Positions 41,301-51,500 of a stretch of 64,000 nucleotides of DNA are shown in pieces. Made by a program: the position numbers and the translations under genes. Numbering within the stretch: position 1 is the first letter of the stretch; every line of letters begins with the position of its first letter. Location: assembly GCA_017940255.1 (NCBI GenBank), contig JAGAZB010000056.1:124001-188000 (forward strand), in the 5' to 3' direction. Origin of the DNA: Treponema sp. GTDB taxonomy: Bacteria; Spirochaetota; Spirochaetia; Treponematales; Treponemataceae. Under the pieces are notes generated by a model. It had not been told where the DNA came from and searched no databases. It was given only the letters and a program-made list of their open reading frames with translations.

Positions 41301-44300
41301 ATATCCAAAGTTTCCGGCTACATCTTTTGAAGCTACCATGAACCAGACATTTTCTGTTGCATCTGCAGCAGTTGTAGATTTTTTAAGGTTCGCAGTATTT
41401 ATTTCTGTAAAGGTCCAGCTTGTGTCGTTTGCAATTGTCTTTAATTGCTTAAATTTGTTGTCAGCATCTTCACCAATATCAGTTGCAGCGATTGTTGTTT
41501 TTGTCTTTGCTCCTAGAGTAGAATTTCTTGTATAGTAAAGTACAAGACTTCCTGAATCTGCAGATAATCCGTTTTCATCTTTTGCAGTTCCACTCAGACT
41601 GATAGTTCCATTTACCTGGCATCCATTTGTATATTCATCTGCATCTGTTGGAGCAGTAAGTGATACATTTGTTGGTTTTATATCCATAATTATTGAACCA
41701 ATACCAACGGTAGCAGGGTTTCCTTTTCCTGCCTTGTCTCTTGCAGTTGCATTTAAGCTTACAGTACCATCATATAAAGTGCCGTCATCATATGTAATTG
41801 TTGAAGTATTAATATTTGCCGTCCACAGTTTATAACGGGAATTCTTTACTTCGTCAGTTACTGTTGCATCTGTGGTTGCAGGATGTTCACTTCCATTATT
41901 TGTTAAAGTTACATCAAATGTAATTTTCTTCTTTTCTGTTCCACCCTTTACTTTAGGAATTGTAGTATAAACTTCCATAGAAGCAATGCCAGCCAGAGCA
42001 TCACTTACCTTACCACTAATTGATATCGTCTGAGTTCCATTTGAATATTTTACTTCATTGTTATTTTCTATATCAGGAGAGGTCTGGTCTATATTAATTC
42101 TATAATCATGATGTTCAACACCCATATAGGTTACAGTTTCATAATTTGCATTACCAACCTTATCTACAGCAACAAACATAAGATAGTTTTCACCTGGCTT
42201 AAGGTTTGAAATAACTGTCTTATAGTTTGTCTTTATATCTGAATAATATTGTTTTTTTGTTTTTACAGTTGCTGGATTTGTACTTGAATCCGTAGTTGTA
42301 ATAGTAACAGGAGTTGTTGGACCATGAACAGGAGTAAATGTACTTTCTCCCGTTGACGAGTCATAAGTTCCATCATCTTTTCGCTTAATAGTTCCGTCAC
42401 CATTTTCACCATCTGAATAGAACACTCGCTTTGTTTCTTCATCATTTAACAGGAAATATCCGTCGGCAAGTGTTTCGTAAGAAGCAAGGAAATCACTAGC
42501 AATATTTGTATCATCTGGGGAAGTCTGGACAACTTTATAATATATACGCTCTACACCACTTCCAGAATCTTCAAAGCGGCCTCTAAGAGTAATAGATTCT
42601 GTGTCGCCATAGGTGTTTCCAGCATATTTTCCACCTACTTTTTTATCTTGTCCATTTTCTGCTGTATCTACCTCAGGAGCTCCAGTAATAACTGTTGTAA
42701 TTGTTCCTTCGGTTTTAGTTCCGTTTACTACATCACGGTCCATATCTCCAATTCTGAAATACAAATCTTTGTTTGCAGAATCCAAAACATGAATTCCATT
42801 TGGAGCTTGTGTATCAATATTTACGGTAATAGTTTGAGTATTGGAGTTACCTGCATTGTCTACTACGGTTACTACAAGTTCCTTTGCAGTAGCATTTTCG
42901 CCTTCGATAGTAAAGTTTTCAAACTTCCAGTCTTCGCTTGTTCCTGTATTATCTTTTGTAACACCAGAAATTGTTACACTTGCAATACCATATTTATCGC
43001 TGGCAGTTCCAGAGAGGGTAAATTTCTTGAAGCTCGTGCTATTAACTTTATTATTCACATAATAAATGCCAGTTGATGGAGAATACTGAGGTTTAGGAGT
43101 ATTAGCAGTTGTTGTATCTTCAAGCGTAAAGCTTGGAATTGCTGGAGGTGTAACATCGCGAATTATAGTAAAGCTTAAAGCTTCAGACGATGAACCTGCC
43201 TTATTTGTTCCACTCAATGTAATTTTTGAGCTTCCCTCCGCAGTAAAGGTTTTTACAGCTTTCCATGATTTTACTGATGTAGTATCACTTGGAAGAGCAC
43301 CAAAGGTTATTTTATCTTCATTTGATGAAGACATTCTTGTTTTTAAGTCTGACGCAGAGAGGGATGTTATATCTGTTGTAGAATAAGAAACTGTGAACCC
43401 TGAAACTGTAAGTTCTTCTATTCCACTTTCTGAATCCAAAATTGTACCATAAAGTGCAACTGCTTGTGTTGATGTGCTGTTTACATAAACTGTATCAGAA
43501 ATTGTTTTTAAGTCACCATCTGCAATCTGATAGAATCTATGTGTAAGAGAAGGTGCTGTAATATCAATATTTATTGTAATAGCTGTTTCTGTACTATTTC
43601 CTGCCTTATCACTTGCACGGATATAAAGTGATTTACCACTTCCACTTGTTGCAAATTCAACAGGTCCTTTATACTTTCCAGTCGCATCAGGTGTAAGGGC
43701 CGTCCAGCTTCTGTTAGGAGCATCAGCTGCATCAATTGTATATTCTACAGTATTGATATTAGAATCACCCTCGTCTTCTGCAGAAACTTCTATTGAAAGA
43801 GTCTGAGATTTATACCAGTTTGAAGCGTTATAAGCTTTTCCACCAATTGTGACATTTGTAATTTTTGGTGCTTTTGAATCGGAAATTGTTGACTTTTCAA
43901 TTGGTTCCGAAGTATTTCCCGCAGCATCGGTTAGGGTAAATGTATACTCATAGGTTCCTTCACCCTCTGTAAATGGAATGTGCTTAGTCCAAGACTGAGG
44001 TTGATTTGCTGTGAAAGAAAGGTCATTTACTGAAGTAACATATTCAGTTTTAGTAACAGGGTTTCCTGTAGAAGGTTTAAATGTTTCTGTAATTGCCAAA
44101 GCATTAGTTTTTGCAAGTTCGAAGTTATCTGATACTGTTCCTGTTACATCAATTCCTCCCGCTTTCATGTAAGTAGGAATTATATTTTCAGTTAGAGTAA
44201 GAACAGGAGCTCTTGTATCAATATTAAATACAATGTATTTACCACTTTTGGTAGCAAATTTTACAGAGTTTCCAGCTTTATCTGTTGCCCGTATATGCAG

Positions 44301-47300
44301 CTGACTGTTTTCTTTTGCAGCAGCGGTATCAAAAATTACAGAACCGTTATATGTTGTCAGGTTGTTCTCATCAGTTTTCTTTGTAAGAGGAGTCCATTCT
44401 GCATTTGCATCTGTTGCACTTGAATCAGAAGCACAAGTTCTCCATTCTACAGTTTCAATTCCTGAACCGTTAGTATCACTTGCATTTACAACAATTGCAA
44501 TTGTCTGCTTGTTGTACCATTTTTTCTCTGTTCCATTTGCCTTTTTTGAATTATCCGAAGTATTTGTAATTTCTACATCAGCAGTAACAGAAGCAATAGA
44601 AGGTGGTGTCTTATCAACTGTAAGAGTTGCATTTTTTGAAACTGAGTTTCCTGCAAGATCTGTTGCAGTAAGAGTAAATACCCAGTTTCCTTCTTCTAAA
44701 TCTGCTAATTCTGAACCCATTACAGTAAATGTATAATCGCCACAAAGAGTTGTGCTTGTATAAGTTTTTGTTTTATCACCTAATTTTCCAGTTAAGATAA
44801 GGCTCTTTACTTTACGTGTTGAATTTCCATCTTCAACTTTACCTTTAAAAAGAACACTTTTGCTTGCATTTACTGAGTCTGCTGTAGTTTCCAATGTAAG
44901 AGTTGGTGCAGCTTTATCATAACGGAAGTAGTAGGTTTCTCCATTAACATCATTTTTATTTCCAGCGTTATCTGTAATACGTAAAGTTATTGTATGATAA
45001 TCTTCTTCTGTATTTTCAACAAAATTTTCGGGAACTGAATATGTATAGGTCCAGTTATCTGATGTTGCTATTGTTTCCCAACTTCCTGAATCAACTTTTA
45101 CTTCAATTTTTGCAATTCCAGAGCCATCATCGCTTGCAGTTCCAGTGAAATACTGGGTTCCTTCTCCCTTAAACCAAGAGGCTTTTTCAGTTGACTCTAC
45201 ATCTACTTTTGAAATTGTAATTACAGGTTTTGATTTATCAAAAAGAACTGTTTTATTAACAGATGTTTTTTTACCTTCAATTGAATTATTACCAGACTCA
45301 TCTTCTACCAAAACTGAAAGTTTATATTCACCTTCTGTAAGATTTTCAGAAGTCCAAATATCTGTTTCATTGTTGTGTGTAAGTGTGATTTCAGAATCCC
45401 CATTCTTTGCTGTTACCCTTTTTATATCATTTGCATCTGTAGCAGTAACAACAAAGTGAATGTTATCGACATCATCTGTAATTAAGTAAGAACCATCTTG
45501 TTGTGCTGTTACAGGTGTTGTTGAATCGCCTTTGTAAATTTCAAGAGTTACAGTTGGCAGGCTCTGGTCAAGACAGAAATCAAGAGTCTTTTCTGGAGAT
45601 GATTCATTATCTGCATTATCAAAAGCTTTTACATGAAGTGTATATTTTCCTTCGTAAAGAGCTGCAGTGTCGTTTCCATTTTTTCCTGTTCCAAGATTCT
45701 TTGTAAAAGACCAGTTTTCTCCATCTAAGACTGAATCTTCCCAATCAGAATCTGCTACAGTTTCTCCTGTTTTCTTAATGGCATAACGCACAGATTTCAT
45801 TCCGATACTTGGAGCTTCATCTACCGCAGTGCCTTTAAAGTTGTATGCCAGACCACTTAAAGATGTATCGCCAAAACTTTCTGTTCCAGGCAGAGTTATA
45901 GCCGTTACTTTTGGTGGTTTACGGTCTATGCTTACTTTTAATGCTTTTGAAGTATATTCAATATCAGCTTTATCTGTAATTGTAAAAATATATTCATAGT
46001 CTGCTGTCTTACCTTCTTCTGGCAAATTATTTTCAGATAAAGTCCACTTTTTATTTTCAATATCAAGCTCTACTGTACCACGAGAACATGTAACACTTTT
46101 AATACCATACTCATCATCTATACTTCCTTCAATTACAAATGCTTTTCCGGTAGAAAAACTGCCTTCATTAGACATCAAATTAGCTTCTTTTGTAATTTTA
46201 CTGCTACCAGAAGGAGTATAGCCAGTGAAACTGAATGAAGGTTTTGTAGCTTTGTAATTCCATTCCTGTTCGTATACTTCACTCTTAAGGCCGACACCAT
46301 CTGTTACTTCAACTACAATCTTCTTTTTGCCATCTTTTGCCAAAACGCCACCATAAGAAGGATTTGAAGCTGCATTAAACTTACCATCTCTGATTATAGT
46401 TAGTGACCAGTTTGTAGTTCCTGCTATCAATGTCTCCCATTCTTTTGAATTAACTTCATCAAGTAATTTTACATTGATATTTCTTATACCTGCACCTGTA
46501 TCAGATACCACTCCTTCAAATTTAAAAGAATTTTCTGAAGTATCTTTTGCTTCCGGCAGTTTTACACTTACAACAGAAGGTTTTGTATTATCAATTTTTA
46601 CATTTACACTTCTATCCCTTGAATAACTACTTCCATCAGCGTTTTTAAGGTGATAATAAACACTTGTTACACCTTCAAGCGCTGAAGCAGGAATAGTATC
46701 TATATAAGAAACATCTACACCAGAAGTTAAAGTAACATTTTCCATAGGTGTAGCATTTTCCGCAGGTACTGAATTAAAACTTCTATATAAATTGAGGTCG
46801 TTAGCTTCACCTGTATAGCTATATTTTAAATTTACCTTAAAACTCTTATAAACCGAATCTGCTGCTTCGTCTGTAGAAATGTATTCTGGAGTTCCTGTTA
46901 CAGAAAGTTCAATAACTCCATTCAGAGGAGCAAGATAAAAGGCATAGATTCCAGAAGTATCTGGCAAAATTTCTGTTCCCTTTGTATCAGTTCCGTCTAC
47001 GCAGATTTTATAATAAGTATCAGTTTTAAGACCAGAAAAATTAACCGTACTTACAGGGGCCGTTTTTACGCTAGTAGCTTTATTTGCATTAGGAATTTCT
47101 ATTTCTGTTCCATTTGTCTTTACCTTTCCATTAGCATCACATTCCTTAAAATACATTCTTAGGGTCGAATTATCGATAGCATAATTATCTCTACCCGGTG
47201 TAACACTAATAGTTAAAGGAATACCTGAATCTGCATCACCATTTGTAATCTGGTATACAGTTTCTACATCTCCATCAGAATTGACCATTGACTCGCCTGC

Positions 47301-48347
47301 AGGCAAAGCCTTATTCAAACCGATTACTGTAAAAGTTGGATTATTCTTTGGATTTAATTTGAATGTACCAATTGTAACTGCATTTTTATTTAATGTACTT
47401 ATTACTGTTGAAACTTCAGATTCAGACAATGCTCGAGAAGTATCCTGATTATAAGTACCATTAAACATGCTATATAATTCTGTTGTTTTATAAGCATCAT
47501 AACCAAGTTTTTCTATTATAGTTTGTAAATAATAGCTTGTCTGACAGTTTCCGAGTTTATCTTCTTCGCTCTGCTCTGAACCATCAATTGGATATCGCTG
47601 AGCATCGTCATAGGCATAAACTTTACAGAATCTTTCTACAGTTCCATTATCTTCACTTGCACTACCATAGATTTGTGTATAATCATCTGTACCAAAAGTT
47701 GCAACATTCTGTTCTATGGTTGCAGGAATGTTTAATTTTGTAATCACAAATCCATCGCCTTCACAATTCTGATTTGAATACACGTGAACATCGATTCTAC
47801 CAATATTGTTTACGTCTGCTGCTTTACCATTCAGAGTAAAAAGTTTTCCGTATGTTTTTATTTCATTTTCAGTGTCGTCTTTAGATTTTAAACTCTGCAA
47901 AATCACAACTGGCGGAGTGTTATCAATCGTAAAGGTGCGGGTCTGGATTGTTTTGTGGCCGCTGCCATCGGTGATGGTTACTGTTGCCTGGTAAGAGCCG
48001 TCTATTATTTTCTCGGTGTCGTCTTTTGGATTGAGGATGCAGGTCCAGGTTCCTTCGCCTACCGTGCCTTCTGTAACGGCAAATTCGGCATTACGGGTTA
48101 TTGCGCTGCCGTTGCCGTCTGTGCGCTCCAAGAGTATAGTGATGCTCTGAATGGTTCCGTCATCAGACCAGCTTCCGCTGATTGCAAAAGTGTCGCGGAT
48201 TATTACATCTACTTGCGGAGTTTGAATGTTGATTACCGGAGGTTCCGTATCAACAGCTGCTCCTAAACCAATCTGGCATGAAATTGTAAACAAGAAAGTT
48301 AAAACGAAAGAAATGAGGATAAAAACACGAGAAAATTTTTTATTCAT
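35304..48347 (-). CDS. Giant Ig-like-repeat surface lipoprotein 1
   Basis: A 4347-residue protein (roughly 470 kDa) in one uninterrupted frame. The signal MNKKFSRVFILISFVLTFLF ends in TISC (Cys24), a relaxed spirochaetal lipobox, followed by QIGLGAAVDTEPP, a signature shared with paralog 2. From about residue 30 to 3500 it is a long run of Ig-like domains of roughly 90-110 residues, each marked by patterns such as D-x-T-x-P, VTDGSG, ITDNAGN and W near the end. A WKDSEHNSVFY region comes near residue 3515, then VPYI at about 3753, a TIG/IPT-like domain (VEGFNFGSSPSVQVG) and, from about 3880, a propeller-like domain with VHIAYYDAGNGDLKYAYV repeats. Likely an adhesin or glycan-binding fibre on the cell surface. 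AGAGGT precedes the ATG. Confidence 0.8.
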   Translation of the reverse strand: MNKKFSRVFILISFVLTFLFTISCQIGLGAAVDTEPPVINIQTPQVDVIIRDTFAISGSWSDDGTIQSITILLERTDGNGSAITRNAEFAVTEGTVGEGTWTCILNPKDDTEKIIDGSYQATVTITDGSGHKTIQTRTFTIDNTPPVVILQSLKSKDDTENEIKTYGKLFTLNGKAADVNNIGRIDVHVYSNQNCEGDGFVITKLNIPATIEQNVATFGTDDYTQIYGSASEDNGTVERFCKVYAYDDAQRYPIDGSEQSEEDKLGNCQTSYYLQTIIEKLGYDAYKTTELYSMFNGTYNQDTSRALSESEVSTVISTLNKNAVTIGTFKLNPKNNPTFTVIGLNKALPAGESMVNSDGDVETVYQITNGDADSGIPLTISVTPGRDNYAIDNSTLRMYFKECDANGKVKTNGTEIEIPNANKATSVKTAPVSTVNFSGLKTDTYYKICVDGTDTKGTEILPDTSGIYAFYLAPLNGVIELSVTGTPEYISTDEAADSVYKSFKVNLKYSYTGEANDLNLYRSFNSVPAENATPMENVTLTSGVDVSYIDTIPASALEGVTSVYYHLKNADGSSYSRDRSVNVKIDNTKPSVVSVKLPEAKDTSENSFKFEGVVSDTGAGIRNINVKLLDEVNSKEWETLIAGTTNWSLTIIRDGKFNAASNPSYGGVLAKDGKKKIVVEVTDGVGLKSEVYEQEWNYKATKPSFSFTGYTPSGSSKITKEANLMSNEGSFSTGKAFVIEGSIDDEYGIKSVTCSRGTVELDIENKKWTLSENNLPEEGKTADYEYIFTITDKADIEYTSKALKVSIDRKPPKVTAITLPGTESFGDTSLSGLAYNFKGTAVDEAPSIGMKSVRYAIKKTGETVADSDWEDSVLDGENWSFTKNLGTGKNGNDTAALYEGKYTLHVKAFDNADNESSPEKTLDFCLDQSLPTVTLEIYKGDSTTPVTAQQDGSYLITDDVDNIHFVVTATDANDIKRVTAKNGDSEITLTHNNETDIWTSENLTEGEYKLSVLVEDESGNNSIEGKKTSVNKTVLFDKSKPVITISKVDVESTEKASWFKGEGTQYFTGTASDDGSGIAKIEVKVDSGSWETIATSDNWTYTYSVPENFVENTEEDYHTITLRITDNAGNKNDVNGETYYFRYDKAAPTLTLETTADSVNASKSVLFKGKVEDGNSTRKVKSLILTGKLGDKTKTYTSTTLCGDYTFTVMGSELADLEEGNWVFTLTATDLAGNSVSKNATLTVDKTPPSIASVTADVEITNTSDNSKKANGTEKKWYNKQTIAIVVNASDTNGSGIETVEWRTCASDSSATDANAEWTPLTKKTDENNLTTYNGSVIFDTAAAKENSQLHIRATDKAGNSVKFATKSGKYIVFNIDTRAPVLTLTENIIPTYMKAGGIDVTGTVSDNFELAKTNALAITETFKPSTGNPVTKTEYVTSVNDLSFTANQPQSWTKHIPFTEGEGTYEYTFTLTDAAGNTSEPIEKSTISDSKAPKITNVTIGGKAYNASNWYKSQTLSIEVSAEDEGDSNINTVEYTIDAADAPNRSWTALTPDATGKYKGPVEFATSGSGKSLYIRASDKAGNSTETAITINIDITAPSLTHRFYQIADGDLKTISDTVYVNSTSTQAVALYGTILDSESGIEELTVSGFTVSYSTTDITSLSASDLKTRMSSSNEDKITFGALPSDTTSVKSWKAVKTFTAEGSSKITLSGTNKAGSSSEALSFTIIRDVTPPAIPSFTLEDTTTANTPKPQYSPSTGIYYVNNKVNSTSFKKFTLSGTASDKYGIASVTISGVTKDNTGTSEDWKFENFTIEGENATAKELVVTVVDNAGNSNTQTITVNIDTQAPNGIHVLDSANKDLYFRIGDMDRDVVNGTKTEGTITTVITGAPEVDTAENGQDKKVGGKYAGNTYGDTESITLRGRFEDSGSGVERIYYKVVQTSPDDTNIASDFLASYETLADGYFLLNDEETKRVFYSDGENGDGTIKRKDDGTYDSSTGESTFTPVHGPTTPVTITTTDSSTNPATVKTKKQYYSDIKTNYKTVISNLKPGENYLMFVAVDKVGNANYETVTYMGVEHHDYRINIDQTSPDIENNNEVKYSNGTQTISISGKVSDALAGIASMEVYTTIPKVKGGTEKKKITFDVTLTNNGSEHPATTDATVTDEVKNSRYKLWTANINTSTITYDDGTLYDGTVSLNATARDKAGKGNPATVGIGSIIMDIKPTNVSLTAPTDADEYTNGCQVNGTISLSGTAKDENGLSADSGSLVLYYTRNSTLGAKTKTTIAATDIGEDADNKFKQLKTIANDTSWTFTEINTANLKKSTTAADATENVWFMVASKDVAGNFGYSDPCAVIVDPHSDRPVILFEEGISLASTMASSSPSWVKNRQIKGKVKDDDGVTHLYYSFTGNESDWSSDCLDSDKRGFTINLNSNGSDDDKHTIYFKVVETGGKEYVTKAATGSNDALNTPKLRTNDKTTDSENVIIGNSTGKYDTTLYVNIDLKNPDILVKHYTVQDLSEYFEKENGSYKVTNVDTALITDNQPNNSFEWEELKSSLTTGGPSNYLYVLVKATDANGINSITLKDGSTEITGDNKRETVDVNSTTALFRIDVSSIDKNDAKEELEITVTDKAEKTNTNSSTVTIDRKAPDVTITTPSSGSSVYGNEGVPAGSVTVSGNTSDGHHVKDVYFAITKSETDQPSDNESDVNCWTKMTTENASAIYAIFNGDTGNDKNGIDAYYGELFNWYVDGLYGAGTSVTEDRKDVCLWFYAEDEYGNSGKTVPTKVPLLILTQGDKPEVNISYPTTGGKVGGTITLSGSTSIATDTVDKVYIQIDPDYDSSSFSTANWESRMNTVMSGKTDLGYTIVNTGLTGTANSDKTRAIVANGSAQSWYLNINMQHEFDKDDNSNRKIAVRVFAVGKNNGKVSNVQTVNFTLDPGSPIFGNTEALRLVQYENNVSGTGEEKASLLYTKDMWIKGKWWLTGSVEDDSGIQSLTLNEKEGERRNVTTISTLIKTGNDGIITGNKGYILNIPVGVPEDNENCYANLFDIVATDGEHSTTQEISLNYDNTAPTFSANLEASGNSIVQSQGSYTISGSFKDENGSGFKRIAFYVTRKLSNVDYLTDIMGRQGTTTTGIPNNCVALTGFTAPASGAADLYWKTITGCTANSTEITLPSSESIPSYVHVGGLCRINNVIYRIEGVNESSKTITLDQKVNSGTVDVEFTVAQVIDNTVSESGITTYYGDETNLIANDDHDYMCESYSNSDGSWSVTINSKNIKDGAITLHFVAYDKAGNAIATSYNATVANNRPRIAGVKFGSDVDGSGTVETSEMKTMYAGIYRQGHDNRLENVTVSGQTPAGKSIYTLAIPNNGTKIDTLSGKPVLTVKGKVKVVPEIVGGNDGLSWTYYINSNKSDDNIVKENGTPKVTTIVNTHSDDIRVDEDGNDVETAINLELSDIVGHYTDDGQNDFHFQIWDHTEGLTPGTNSNRADLSLRFYVALKDGVAPEANLRPFYWKDSEHNSVFYENNVAKGHIELEDDLPEGTFNVASTDTSGLYDNDPKVSGIIYLEGTAKDNVVVEEILMKFPGLTSGTDFVPVAKRNRTPGSENLGKWEAQTSLATDGFEFDSDSTTESTETDSTTGLDKNVVNFRIKIDTAKITETAGTDKKIQIQAKDRGGITDVTANNVATYSGIQSSTDAAAAQTKVTAMAWSSAKNISGSKYRDLELTDLIGTKDKLAEDVIVYLDERTPTYKVDVVPYITKIINRVGNAQQNNGSVFGRSATGAYPVYYYSNTKAETFTVEGFNFGSSPSVQVGDATAQTGTNIKVTANMTSGNVVVTVGSGTSAVSSLNNINNNEAKGVYSVGSETGYDKFKNYYNRQPNNINNSTLTDDCKVSVWNVTQVVSDSSIRYPTMRVGTDTNQTIAFVYDSSSDAVKAYKSTTVTARNGFNLGTSFTQWYDTAVAVDSSGNLYGSSMNGDTGGSGNALYAGLNANNLFFAKNTSAEQSTWAYDSSNNGYAIESGYYGKVTGTYTGGNGWNSYTYNTYDGQFYSNRVVNPKIATDSNNKVYMVYYDYAAGQVKFRYDSALGSHEASDLVYNQNNTRRWNGGKASADGYHVIAGATDIYSVSAVKAANASRAGEYSAVGASSDGAAIVVWYSAADQGLFYTYNKTPSNSATWSDAVLIDDGFVGWYVDLVVDDSNGVHIAYYDAGNGDLKYAYVQDYTKPAEKKVVTVDSYLSSGTNISISVKKVGSDYVPYISSFMSSFNKTSYTVRTAWITDGSLLQNKAAKELQGVIRDDFTGIWEVMTVPLEQTSIPLDYNVGIGIKNNQPILGYGTKNGLEVAQLK

Positions 48348-48369
48348 AACAACCTCTAAAAATAAAACA

Positions 48370-48397
48370 ACTATAACCCTATTAACTACATCGTCAG
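48370..48397 (-). promoter_or_regulatory. Putative promoter of giant lipoprotein gene 1
   Basis: Minus-strand CTGACG (48397-48392), a 16-nt spacer, and TATAGT (48375-48370), 22 nt upstream of the ATG at 48347. Suggests gene 1 can be transcribed separately from genes 2 and 3. Confidence 0.45.
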
Positions 48398-48545
48398 ACT
48401 TTTTCAGTTCCTGAAGATTTAAAATGACCTAAAAATTTCGGTCAAAACAAGTTAAAGTACAATATTATTCATAGGTTGTCAAATTTATGAGAATTTTCTG
48501 AGAATTTTCCAAGATTTTTTATAGCTCCACCCTCGCGCATGACTG

Positions 48546-48590
48546 ATAAGTATCGTCATGCAGAAACGAGTTCTGCATGACGATACTTAT
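48546..48590 (-). terminator. Perfect 20-bp stem-loop after giant gene 2
   Basis: ATAAGTATCGTCATGCAGAA (48546-48565), loop ACGAG, and its exact complement (48571-48590), beginning 6 nt after the stop codon of the second giant gene. There is no T-tract. It is either a terminator of unusual type or an mRNA-stabilising hairpin. The remainder of the 249-nt gap to gene 1 holds only its promoter. Confidence 0.6.
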
Positions 48591-48596
48591 TCAGGC

Positions 48597-51500
48597 CTAC
48601 CGCATTTGGGCGGTTTCTACAGAGTTACTGCTGGCTCCATCTTTGATATTATAACCAAGAATTGGATTTGTAGTACCATTAGCAGTAACATTACCATAAG
48701 CCTTACTTCCAAATGCTGTTCCAGCTTTATAATACGTTGAACCAGTCTCTGTATTATTTGATACAGATGTTTTTAACTCTCCTTCTGTATTTTTCCATGC
48801 ACAGACATTAATATGATTGTACTGCTTACTGTTCATTTCCAGTGTGCTTGTTGTAGGAAGCACTGTAGATTCCCATAAACCGCTAAACTTGTCGCTTACG
48901 GCACCTTCAGAAAGACTTGTAGTTGCAGAAGAAATTCCATCTGGCAAATAAGCATATTTTGGACTTACACAAGATGATGAATAATAGCCAATATAAGGAA
49001 TTGCTTTTCCTGTAGAAGTTACACCAACATCCAGGCTGATATTAGAACCTGTAATAGAATATCCATCTACAATACAAGTTTTAAAGCTTGGACTTGTTGA
49101 TGAAGCACTATAAGCATAAACCAAGTCTGAACCGATTGGATCATAAGCAGCAATATGAACACCACCATTCTTGTCTACAGCTACCTGACAGTATTGACCG
49201 GCCTTAGCATAGGATTTTGAGGATGCAAATACTCTTGAAACTATCCATTCTTTATCAAGTACATCTTTATCTTCAACTACACCTGCAGTAGATGTAGTTG
49301 GTGAAGAATTATATGCATACCACAAAGTAGCATTAACTTCGTCATACCAGACAACAACAACAACATCTTTATCTGAATGTGTATCTACACCAAGTCCTAA
49401 ATATTGTCCTCCAACTCTACCTGTTTTCTTTCCAGCAATAATATTTGCATTTTGAACACATGTATCATATGTTTGAGGCTTTCCACTTCCAGCATCTGCA
49501 ACATCTTTAAATAATCCTGAATTTTGGAAGTCTGCTCTCTTTTCATTAGTTGCAGATCCATATTTAAAACGAATTTCTTCATTCATAGAGTCATAATATG
49601 CAAGATAAATATGTGAAGTAGTACCGTCAACTGATGTAGCAAGACATGGAGATTTCATACGTTGCTTATCGTGAACATAATTATTATTACCGTTATCTTG
49701 TCCAATAAATTCTAGCCTTGTTTTTCCTTTTCCAGCCTCTTTTGAAGCTCCTTGATTATTAAAACGTCCATTTCCCCACCTGCTTGAGAAGAATGAGAAT
49801 CTATCTGAACTATTACTATCATTTATATCTCCTCCAGAAGAAACTCCATACGAATACCCTAATGCATCATAAGTGAAACCAATAGCCGAATAAACATCAT
49901 ATCCAGCTAACCATGTATGATAAGAATACTCTGTTCGAGTATCAGTACCATTATTTGCAGGAGCTGCATTATTATCGCCAGAATCATTTCCAGCAGTCTT
50001 TCCACCCATATTAAAATTCAGCGGACCATCTGCAAATGCAAAACCAATCTTGTCATTTGTAGGATTAATCTTCATGATAGGCTGATCAAGTTTTCCAGTT
50101 TTTGGCTGGGCTGCCTTAGGGTTGAATTCCCAAATATCCAGAACAACATCATCTGTAAGATTGTTGTTGTTTGCTCCATTTGGCTGACGGTTATAATAGT
50201 TTTCGTAAATATCGGCATTTCCCTGTGCAGGAATTTCAGCTGAATTACTATAACTTCCGTAAGAATCATTCTTGTTATAATTATTTAGAGTAGGTATGCT
50301 GTTTTCAGTGTCTTTGTAAGTAAAGTTTCCACTTGCAGAGTTCGCATCCAAAGTATGAGTTACAGAACCATTATCAAGTGCAAGATTAAAGCCATTTATT
50401 GTAAATGTTTCATAATTTTCGGCTGTAACCGTTCCGTCCATATTATAAACAATATAAACTGGATAATGTCCTCTTGCAGTTCTTGCATACACAGAAGGGT
50501 TTGATTTCTTTAAACTGCTTAAGCTTGTTGTCAAACTAGTAATATAAGGCACAATATCCATCTGGTATGTTGGCTTATTGTAAACGCCTTCGGTAGTGTC
50601 AGCTGTTGAAGGAGTTTCGCTTGAAGTTGTAATTATAGTTGAACTTCCATTTACAGCCACAGCCTGTGCATAGAAAGTTACATTAGCAGCTGCTACTCCT
50701 GTAATATACGAAGTATCCCAGCTGAATTCAAAGTTGGCCTTATGACCACTACCGTTGTTATATTCATCTGTAACAGAAACTGTCCAGTGATTTGTTGATA
50801 TGTTTGTGCCTTCTGCATCGTCAGCCACGCCGTCAACAACAGGTTCCCAAGTTCCATTTTCATAATAAGCAACCTTTACGTATTTTGTACTAAAGTCATA
50901 AGTGCCCGGAACAAAACCTGGAATCTTTACATAAAGTTCTTTTAACTGAACATCATCGTAAACATAACCGCGAACAGTAATTTTTCCAGAAACCTTAGGG
51001 TCAAGGTCCTTTATGTTTGCTGCCAAATCCTCAGAAGTGTGACCTGAAGCATTTTTCCAGTCGCTTTCCAGTTCAATATGGCCGTTATCTTTGCTGTTAT
51101 GATAAAGGCTGTTTGCAGAAGCAGAATTCCAGAAGAATGGAGAAACAACGGCTTTAGGCGCACTTGTATCGCTTGCAATAACTCTTAAAGCAACCTGGAA
51201 TGTTGCATTCAAACTATCCCAATCACCAACATTATCGGTATTTACAGTAGTTCCATCTGTACTATCCCAAATAGTATATTCGAACCATGTTGGATCATCA
51301 TCTGTACTATTTGCACCCAAAGAAGTTTTTGCCAGTGTGATTTCTGCTTTCTGACCTTCTACATAAGTCTGACTATCATCATCAGACTTTATGTAAGAGC
51401 CTGTTGTTGAATCACTTCCAGAAATAGTCAGCGCACCACCTTTTACGCTTGTTGTTCCAGTCTTGTATGTGTAATAAAGCTGACCATTACCACCAATAAT

